From positions 1 through 21,668 of the IMG/VR virus record IMGVR_UViG_3300031566_000429: a stretch of DNA of 21,668 bases; one strand, given 5' to 3'. Positions within the stretch are counted from its first letter, which is position 1. Every line of letters starts with the position of its first letter. Position numbers and translations under genes: made by a program. Shown here piece by piece: positions 16,718 through 21,668 of the stretch. The notes below the pieces were generated by a model, which worked only from the letters and a program-made list of their open reading frames with translations, had not been told where the DNA came from and ran no database searches. Source of the stretch: a virus.

Positions 16718-17566
16718 TCAACAGGGTGCCACACTGTTCGATGCAGCAGAAAAATAAGTTGCTCGAGGAGGTGGATCGCCAGCACGAGGCTCGCTAAATG
16801 GGGCGAATGTGACTGTGCGTGCAGCGGGGTTGTTGATGTACTGGTTGAATGTCACCCCGGAATCAACGCGCTCGTATACGGTACCAGGGCGTCCGACCAC
16901 GAGCATGAACTGGTCGATATCGTCCGGGATTTTCGCATACGTCCAAACCAACGGATCGCCCGTGGCCACCAGCGATTCCTCGAACACCAGCCCCACCTGA
17001 TTCTGCTTCTCGTCGGTGAGATAGTTCGCGAACGGGAGGAACACTGGAGGCGTTCCGAACTCGATGGTGAAGTCCCCTGTCACCTGCGCCTGCATGGCCG
17101 CTGGTGCGCCCGTGACGAGCTCCAGGAGGGTCGCTGGGTTGCCATCCCACACCTGCACCCTCTCGGTGTCGGCAATCTTCTTCGTAAACGTGAACGTCGT
17201 GTTCACGGCGTCGGCAGCCTCGACGGGCCGTTCCATAAGCAGGTAGAACAAAGCCAAACCTCCAGGAATAGGTGTACCGCTGAACGGCGGGTCAGGAACA
17301 GGGAACACCACATCGTCAGTAAGGTACGAGAAATGCGGAGGCCCAAATGTGGGAGGTGGGGTACCGAACTCAATGGTGGTGGAATTGGGGACCTGGAACT
17401 CCCCCGCGGTCGGTGCTGGGACAACGGGGCCTGTCGCCTTGACCGAGGGATTCCCTGACCAGGCGCGTACCTTGGTTAGATCGGCGATCGATAGTGACAC
17501 GGTGAATGTCGTACGCACACCGTCCGATGCCTCAAGGGCTCGAACTTCGTACAGCAGCGTCGACAT
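16718..17566 (-). CDS. Structural protein with repeated beta-rich domain
   Basis: This 282-residue protein contains two clear copies of one domain at about 11-85 and 115-185. Each begins E-A-[SA]-D-x-V-x-T-T-F-T and has a W-[SD]-G-N-P strand, a T-I-E-F-G-T-P-P strand and a closing Y-L-T-D-[DE]. A third, diverged copy spans about 199-258 (D-P-L-V-W-T-Y, then M-L-V-V-G-R-P, then T-V-T-F-A-P-F). The fold is probably an all-beta sandwich. No known family is recognised. It sits between the DnaT-like connector and the head closure-like gene, three bases after the former's stop. Location suggests a virion component at the neck or a decoration on head or collar. No signal peptide is seen, and the protein ends in Cys. 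Confidence 0.7.
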   Translation of the reverse strand: MSTLLYEVRALEASDGVRTTFTVSLSIADLTKVRAWSGNPSVKATGPVVPAPTAGEFQVPNSTTIEFGTPPPTFGPPHFSYLTDDVVFPVPDPPFSGTPIPGGLALFYLLMERPVEAADAVNTTFTFTKKIADTERVQVWDGNPATLLELVTGAPAAMQAQVTGDFTIEFGTPPVFLPFANYLTDEKQNQVGLVFEESLVATGDPLVWTYAKIPDDIDQFMLVVGRPGTVYERVDSGVTFNQYINNPAARTVTFAPFSEPRAGDPPPRATYFSAASNSVAPC

Positions 17567-17569
17567 CGG

Positions 17570-18088
17570 TCACGTGCCGCGCAAGAGCTTGGTGCCGCCC
17601 TTACCGCCAGAAAGAAACGGACGCATCAGGTTGTCTACCTGCTGGTAGATCGTGGCAGCAGCCGCGCGGTCAAGGTACTCGACCTCGATCACATCGACGC
17701 GCTCACGCTTCACGTCCCCACCTCGCGCGAGATCCGGGTAAAGCTCGTCCCCGCTTGCCAGTCGGCGTGCGAACTCGACGTTCGCGTAGACCAGCCGGTT
17801 CGGAATGTCTGTGTCGGCAATGACCCGACCGTAAATGTCGGTGAACTCTACCTGCGGCCACAGCAGCGCCTGTGTATCGGAATTTGGGAGCGATATGAGC
17901 CGTGGCCCATACGCGTTATCGAGCTCCTGCGTCGCTAAACGAAGGAACTGCTCCTGATCGGCGGTGGCCGCTATGACGAAATCGTCAGTTGCCCCATACC
18001 GATCAGTCGCATAGGTGATCGCGTCAGCAACCGAGACGTACGACTCAGAGTCGACCTTCCCGGTTCCATCTTCGGTAATCAGGGCCAT
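17570..18088 (-). CDS. DnaT-like head-tail connector protein
   Basis: This 172-residue protein has the characteristic opening E-D-G-T-G-K-V-D-S-E-S-Y-V-S-V-A-D-A, a central Q-A-L-L-W-P-Q-V-E-F-T-D segment, then I-P-N-R-L-V-Y-A-N-V-E-F-A and G-D-V-K-R-E-R-V-D-V-I-E-V-E-Y. This is the pattern of proteins annotated as DnaT-like ssDNA-binding (DnaT_2), which occur right after the major capsid gene in many siphoviruses and act as portal-proximal head-tail adaptors; DNA binding by such proteins is not established. Its ATG follows the TAA of the previous small gene with no gap, so the two are probably translated together. Confidence 0.8.
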   Translation of the reverse strand: MALITEDGTGKVDSESYVSVADAITYATDRYGATDDFVIAATADQEQFLRLATQELDNAYGPRLISLPNSDTQALLWPQVEFTDIYGRVIADTDIPNRLVYANVEFARRLASGDELYPDLARGGDVKRERVDVIEVEYLDRAAAATIYQQVDNLMRPFLSGGKGGTKLLRGT

Positions 18089-18310
18089 TTACGGCCCCAG
18101 CACCTTGTTACCCGGCTCCGGTGTCGACCGGGCCTTGCTGTTGCGCATGCCGTCACTGGCCGATGAAGTGCCGATATTCGCGCTCGTCGTAACCGAGCCC
18201 GCTTGGCCTCCTCCACGCCCGTCGGCGACGTTGCTCTTGCTCTTGTCGGTCTTCGTTCCCCCGGCGACCTTGGTCCCCGAGAGCGTCTGTCCGCCTGATC
18301 CTGTTTCCAT
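18089..18310 (-). CDS. Small Gly/Ser/Thr-rich protein downstream of the capsid gene
   Basis: This 73-residue protein starts with ATG at 18310 with GGAGG 8 bases upstream. It is almost free of hydrophobic residues and rich in Gly, Ser, Thr, Lys and Asp, so it is probably unstructured. I do not recognise a family. Small genes in this slot are often of unknown function or encode capsid accessory proteins. The good ribosome binding site and the seamless junction with the connector gene argue that it is translated. A hairpin at 18333-18363 lies in the untranslated stretch between it and the capsid gene. Confidence 0.65.
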   Translation of the reverse strand: METGSGGQTLSGTKVAGGTKTDKSKSNVADGRGGGQAGSVTTSANIGTSSASDGMRNSKARSTPEPGNKVLGP

Positions 18311-18332
18311 CGTCTTGTCCTCCGACCTCTGT

Positions 18333-18363
18333 GCCCCCCGGGCTCGATATGAGCCCGAGGGGC
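18333..18363 (-). promoter_or_regulatory. Strong RNA hairpin after the major capsid gene
   Basis: Bases 18363-18351 pair with 18345-18333 on the minus-strand transcript: 13 pairs including one G-U, with a five-base loop (18350-18346). It lies 35 bases after the capsid stop. No U-run follows, so it is not a standard intrinsic terminator. It may stabilise or process the capsid message, which would favour high capsid output relative to downstream genes. Confidence 0.7.
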
Positions 18364-18397
18364 GTTTCAGTGACGTTCCATTGCCCGAGGGTGGGCC

Positions 18398-19435
18398 TTA
18401 GATCGTGTTGAGGATGACGCCGGCCGAGGACTTGACGTCCGAGGCCTTCGCGAACCAGCTTGCGACGGTGCCCAGCTGAGTGTCCTGCACCCCGCCGAGA
18501 TCCATTGCGCCGGTGAACGAGTAGCCCTTGCAACCGACCGTCTCCGCCCACTCCGACTGCGTACGCATGACGATGTTGTCGAGACCGGAGATCCTGTCGA
18601 GGATCGTACGGTTCGCCTCACTCTGATCGATGCGCGCGGCACCGACCGTGAGAAACAGCGTCAGATAGTTGTCCGGAGTGCCCGTCACGATCAGGTCCGC
18701 CGAATCCGTCACCAGCATCGGCCGCCCGAGGGTAGCCGTGATGCCGTTCTGGATTGCGAACGCCTGGGTCTCGAACGAGTTCGAGACGATCGCGTCACCA
18801 ACGAGATCGAACCAGACCTTCGAATGGCAGATGCCGAACTGCAGTGCATTCGCGCGATCACCGAGGAGTCGGAACACCTCGTTGATGTTGAAATGCGTCA
18901 GGCTCGGCTGGTTCTGGGGAGTCGTGCCGGCGCCAGCCGACACATCCAGAATCGTCGAGCCCACTCCGAAGCCGTTAGAGCCGGTGGCGAGGTTGCCCTT
19001 GCCGATCGCCGCGACGAGCGCCTTGATGACGCGATTGACCCGATCGACCTGAACGGCAGCACCCGCCTGCTCGCCCACCACTCGACCGAAAGTCGAGAGA
19101 GGGAGACCGGTCTTGATGAACGAGTCCTCCGTCTTGTCGAACTGGAGACGCTTGTTCAGCTTGACCGAACGAATGTCTTCCTGCGTCAAGTCGGACACGA
19201 GTCCGGTCTGCACGCTCGTCGGGTCTCTGTCCTGGACAATGCCAGTCTGCTCGAGGAAGAACGACTCGTCCCGGAAGTTTCCTCGATGCATCTCGTTTCC
19301 GAGCTGAATCGAGCCGTTCGACGCTGCGTTGAACGCGTTCGCGAACTGCATCTCGACCTCTGCGAAGGCCCCATTGAATTGAGCTTCGTACAGCTGGTAT
19401 TGCGCAACTGTTCCTGGATCATTTGTAAGTGCCAT
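18398..19435 (-). CDS. Major capsid protein (HK97 fold, gp13-like)
   Basis: This 345-residue protein follows the scaffold gene. AGGAG lies 9 bases before its ATG. The N-terminal helix with F-A-N-A-F-N-A-A-S-N-G-S-I-Q-L, then R-D-E-S-F-F-L-E, matches the N-terminus of gp13-like phage major capsid proteins. Later features include a helix of the spine type (V-N-R-V-I-K-A-L-V-A-A-I), an A-domain-like F-G-I-C-H-S-K-V-W-F-D-L, and a C-terminal P-domain-like strand pair around T-G-A-M-D-L-G-G-V. The length fits an HK97-fold capsid subunit without a delta domain, consistent with a separate scaffold gene upstream. No capsid protease is visible in the window. Confidence 0.9.
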   Translation of the reverse strand: MALTNDPGTVAQYQLYEAQFNGAFAEVEMQFANAFNAASNGSIQLGNEMHRGNFRDESFFLEQTGIVQDRDPTSVQTGLVSDLTQEDIRSVKLNKRLQFDKTEDSFIKTGLPLSTFGRVVGEQAGAAVQVDRVNRVIKALVAAIGKGNLATGSNGFGVGSTILDVSAGAGTTPQNQPSLTHFNINEVFRLLGDRANALQFGICHSKVWFDLVGDAIVSNSFETQAFAIQNGITATLGRPMLVTDSADLIVTGTPDNYLTLFLTVGAARIDQSEANRTILDRISGLDNIVMRTQSEWAETVGCKGYSFTGAMDLGGVQDTQLGTVASWFAKASDVKSSAGVILNTI

Positions 19436-19464
19436 AGTCGTAGTCTCCTGTTACCGGCAGGGCT

Positions 19465-20328
19465 TCATGTCCTGACATCGGTGTGTACTTTGAAATACTT
19501 GCCAAGTTGCCCGGTCGGCTGTTCGTTGTTCAGCTTCTCGAGCCATTTTGCCTCGCCGTGCTTCTCGATGAACGCGACTTTCTCTTCTCGCGTCATCTGA
19601 TCCACAGGCTTGGCTAGCAAGGATCCGGCACCACCGTTCCCGCCTGATGCGGAGGCTCCGCCTCCTGAACCGACGCGCGCATTGAACGCGGGCGTCCACT
19701 CATCTTTGGCCTTCAGGAGTTCGATGTACTCCTCGGCCTGCATGTAACTGTCGATACCCTGCTTGCGTGAGACGAGGGGCGTTCCCTTGTCGTCAACCAT
19801 GCGGTGGGTATATCGGTCGCCATCCTCGACGACCTCCATGTGCTCCAACACGTCGTGAAGCAGGAACTTCGGTCGCCCGTCTTGAGCCGCAATCGCATCG
19901 AGTGCTTCGGAGCGCTTGATGGTATTCTCGAGCTTGATGCTCATGGTCGAGAGGGCCGTGTCGCGAGCCTGTAGTTCCTTCTCGTACGCAGACTGGAGTT
20001 GTGTTTTCACCGAAGTGGTCGCGTCCTTAATCTTCTCGGAAACGTCACCTTGGCTGTCGACGAGTTGCTGCAACTCCGAGATCTTGTCTGGGGTGAAATC
20101 CCCGAACCCTTCGAGTTTGGACTTCAACGACTTGATGCTGTCGCGAGTCTGCCTGTGCTCGCCGCGCTCGTTCTCCAGACTCTGACGTAGCGTGACGATT
20201 GCCTCATCGTCACCGTCCACGTTGAGACGGAATCCCGCTTCCGCGTTCGATGGGTCGATCTGGACGTAGTGTCCGCGATCGTGCTCTTCGACAACATCGA
20301 GGCTCTCAACTTTTCGCTTCAACGACAT
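19465..20328 (-). CDS. Capsid scaffolding protein
   Basis: This 287-residue protein starts with ATG at 20328 with AGGAG 8 bases upstream. Residues about 40-140 are a long charged coiled coil. Residues about 140-215 carry a compact block (F-L-L-H-D-V-L-E-H-M-E, then D-D-K-G-T-P-L-V-S-R) followed by a helix and W-T-P-A-F. A Gly/Ser/Ala-rich linker at about 217-235 leads to a C-terminal charged helix region that could bind the capsid. This layout is usual for scaffold proteins encoded between portal and major capsid genes (GP20-like type). It should assemble inside the procapsid and leave before or during DNA packaging. No serine protease motif is seen, so a maturation protease, if any, lies elsewhere. 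Confidence 0.85.
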   Translation of the reverse strand: MSLKRKVESLDVVEEHDRGHYVQIDPSNAEAGFRLNVDGDDEAIVTLRQSLENERGEHRQTRDSIKSLKSKLEGFGDFTPDKISELQQLVDSQGDVSEKIKDATTSVKTQLQSAYEKELQARDTALSTMSIKLENTIKRSEALDAIAAQDGRPKFLLHDVLEHMEVVEDGDRYTHRMVDDKGTPLVSRKQGIDSYMQAEEYIELLKAKDEWTPAFNARVGSGGGASASGGNGGAGSLLAKPVDQMTREEKVAFIEKHGEAKWLEKLNNEQPTGQLGKYFKVHTDVRT

Positions 20329-20366
20329 ACAATTAACTCCTAGCCCGATATCAAATGGGCCGTCAA

Positions 20367-20385
20367 CACTGACTACTCGTCAGTG
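20367..20385 (-). promoter_or_regulatory. Small hairpin over the stop of the proline-rich gene
   Basis: Seven bases (20385-20379) are complementary to 20373-20367 around a five-base loop that contains most of the TAG stop codon. No U-run follows, so it is not an intrinsic terminator. It could affect coupling between the small gene and the scaffold gene. Confidence 0.4.
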
Positions 20386-20516
20386 CTTGGCTCTGGATCC
20401 TCAGGCGGAGTTATGATTGTGGCCACCGGGGGCGCCGGCGGAGGTGGGGGGACTGGCTTCGCGTGGTAGCGTGGCCAACCTCTCAACGTAGGTCGTTTCG
20501 TATATGTTCGCGCCAC
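20373..20516 (-). CDS. 47-residue proline-rich small protein
   Basis: A GTG at 20516 is preceded by a perfect AGGAGG 9 bases upstream and opens 47 codons to a TAG at 20373. The product has three parts: a basic, aromatic N-terminus (MARTYTKRPTLRGWPRYHAK), a Pro/Ala run at about 21-31, and an acidic tail ending P-E-P-S-T-D-E. It is too short for a length-filtered ORF search and lies in a 317-base stretch between portal and scaffold genes that otherwise holds no gene. The composition is protein-like but simple, so homology cannot be judged. A portal- or scaffold-associated accessory role is only a guess from location. Confidence 0.6.
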   Translation of the reverse strand: MARTYTKRPTLRGWPRYHAKPVPPPPPAPPVATIITPPEDPEPSTDE

Positions 20517-20645
20517 AGTTCAAGTCCTCCTGACTGAGTCTCGTTGGCGCGCACTGCTTTTCGATATCGCTACCTCGGCGTCTCCATTACCGAGGCCTGA
20601 AAGGATCAGGTTACCTCAAACTGATATTGGACTGCTAACACCTCT
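20517..20645 (-). other. Untranslated stretch between portal and proline-rich gene
   Basis: This is 129 bases after the portal stop. It holds only very short open frames without good ribosome binding sites, apart from the AGGAGG at 20531-20526 that serves the 47-residue gene. No clear sigma-70 promoter or terminator is seen. Confidence 0.5.
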
Positions 20646-21668
20646 TCATCCGTCACTCTTGGAAAGACCCTTCGGGTTGTCGTTGATCCCCTTGGTCGCC
20701 GCACCCTCATTGTTCGAGAGCCCAGGCTTCGAGCCGCGGGTCTCTGCCACCGCCAGAACACGCTCGCGAACAGGCGCCATCTCCGTGACCTCTTCGGCGA
20801 TATCGACGCTCTCGTCGATGATACCGCGCTTCTTGCACTCGCTGAGAAGCGTCTGCGGCGTGATGTAGTTGGCAATTCCGAGCTTCAAGAGCATCTCCAA
20901 CTCCGGCCGCTCGTCCAGGTTCACCCCGAAGTCCGAGAACACACGCGGGGTGCCCGCGAGCCCCAGCGCCTTCTCGGGATCGGTCGTGAGCCCGCCGTAC
21001 AGGGCCATGAGCGCGTACGCCTGCTTGAGCGCGTCCCCGTAGCCCAGTGCCCACGTACCGAGCTCGCTCATGGACTCGGCTGCGGCGATTGAGGCGTCAG
21101 TCGCGTTGCCCGCTGACGGGGCGTTGCGTCTCACCAACAGATCCGTGCCGAGGGAGGCGGACCGGCCCTCGATGTCCAAGAGGTGCACTCTGCCCTGCGG
21201 GATTGCTCCCTCGCCGCCCGAGGCGATCTCGATCCACTTCACGTCCGACTCGGGGTCAGGGTTCCAGATGGCCAGGGCGCTACTGTGCTCGTTGTTGACG
21301 TCCTCCTCGCGAAAGCCCTTGTAGAACTTCTGCGGGACGCGAGCGTAGTGCAGGATCGTGTTCTGCTCGCTCGAGGACTGCCAGTGCTCGACGTTGAGCC
21401 ACGCCAGCGCGAGCATCGGCGGGCTCGACTCCATGAACCGGATCTTGTTCGTGTAGAACGGCACGAGCGGGATCACGGGCATCTTGATCGTCTCGTACTG
21501 ATCTACCAGCTGCCACTGGCCCTTCGATACGTCGCGCGGAGAGATCGCGGAGACCGGAAGCGAGGGCGATAGCGAGTTGGTCGTGAACGTCGTCGAGAGG
21601 TGCGTGCCGGTATTCGTGTTCGAGCCAGTCAGCGATTGGAATACGGACACGCGCCCCGGCTCCAGCAC
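20646..21668 (-). CDS. Portal protein, DUF4055 type (partial, N-terminus beyond window)
   Basis: The frame is open to the right edge, so the 340 residues seen are the C-terminal part; the GTG at the very edge is not evidence of a start. The segment P-V-I-P-L-V-P-F-Y-T-N, then S-P-P-M-L-A-L-A-W-L-N-V-E-H-W-Q-S-S-S-E-Q, is the hallmark of DUF4055 portal proteins, followed by A-R-V-P-Q-K-F-Y-K-G and later the helical region S-M-S-E-L-G-T-W-A-L. DUF4055 members are portal proteins of roughly 450-520 residues, so about a quarter to a third is missing. The portal forms the dodecameric ring at one capsid vertex through which DNA enters and leaves. The C-terminus is Gly/Asn/Lys-rich and probably flexible. 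The terminase genes are expected further right. Confidence 0.85.
   Translation of the reverse strand: MLEPGRVSVFQSLTGSNTNTGTHLSTTFTTNSLSPSLPVSAISPRDVSKGQWQLVDQYETIKMPVIPLVPFYTNKIRFMESSPPMLALAWLNVEHWQSSSEQNTILHYARVPQKFYKGFREEDVNNEHSSALAIWNPDPESDVKWIEIASGGEGAIPQGRVHLLDIEGRSASLGTDLLVRRNAPSAGNATDASIAAAESMSELGTWALGYGDALKQAYALMALYGGLTTDPEKALGLAGTPRVFSDFGVNLDERPELEMLLKLGIANYITPQTLLSECKKRGIIDESVDIAEEVTEMAPVRERVLAVAETRGSKPGLSNNEGAATKGINDNPKGLSKSDG

Noticed and set aside
16717-16785. Upstream start of the head closure-like protein
   Set aside because: The added residues overlap the end of the preceding gene, and the internal ATG at 16716 sits one base after its stop.
18333-18363. Intrinsic transcription terminator after the capsid gene
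   Set aside because: The stem is strong but there is no U-run on either strand, and essential tail genes continue downstream in the same direction.
20400-20600. Another frame through the portal-scaffold gap reading LSQEDLNCGANIYETTY
   Set aside because: It looks protein-like but has no ATG or GTG after its upstream stop, whereas the 47-codon frame has an ideal ribosome binding site.
1-21668. tRNA genes, CRISPR arrays, insertion sequences, integrase or attachment sites
   Set aside because: No cloverleaf-like segments, regularly spaced short repeats, transposase or integrase motifs were seen; the only tandem repeat lies in frame within the tape measure gene.

Overview
The window is one continuous, single-direction block of virion genes from a long-tailed (siphovirus-type) bacteriophage or prophage. 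Every supported gene lies on the minus strand, so the biological reading order runs from about 21668 down to 1. No tRNA, rRNA, CRISPR array, insertion sequence, integrase, lysis or replication gene is visible. Terminase and lysis genes must lie outside. The DNA is GC-rich by eye. The lambda-type tail-tip set (gpM-like, DUF1833, NlpC/P60 and a gpI/gpJ-like tip) and Sec signal peptides without a lipobox fit a phage of a Gram-negative, probably proteobacterial, host; the host itself cannot be read from the sequence.

Head region (21668-17570): a DUF4055-type portal cut by the window edge, a 47-residue proline-rich small gene that is not an obvious long ORF, a coiled-coil scaffold, a gp13-type HK97-fold major capsid protein, a strong RNA hairpin, a small Gly/Ser/Thr-rich protein and a DnaT-like connector. 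Neck region (17566-15114): a protein made of a repeated beta-rich domain, a head-closure-like protein, an HK97 gp10-like protein and a tail-terminator-like protein. A 139-bp gap of uncertain content precedes the last of these.

Tail region (15101-1850): tail tube, tail-assembly chaperone with a -1 programmed frameshift at a GGGAAAC heptamer (lambda G/GT style), tape measure with a tandem-repeat C-terminus, gpM-like protein, DUF1833 protein, NlpC/P60 protein, and a 2099-residue tip protein that joins a gpI-like N-terminus to a gpJ-like body with an inserted carbohydrate-binding-like domain. Most junctions are stop/start overlaps (TAATG, TGATG, ATGA) or nearly so, which implies tight translational coupling on one polycistronic mRNA.

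The distal end (1839-1) is the most unusual part. Two consecutive genes directly downstream of the tip gene both begin with a classical Sec signal peptide and are cysteine-rich: a 140-residue unknown and a right-handed parallel beta-helix protein that runs off the window. Phage virion proteins are normally assembled in the cytoplasm, so an exported pair at the end of a tail operon deserves attention.
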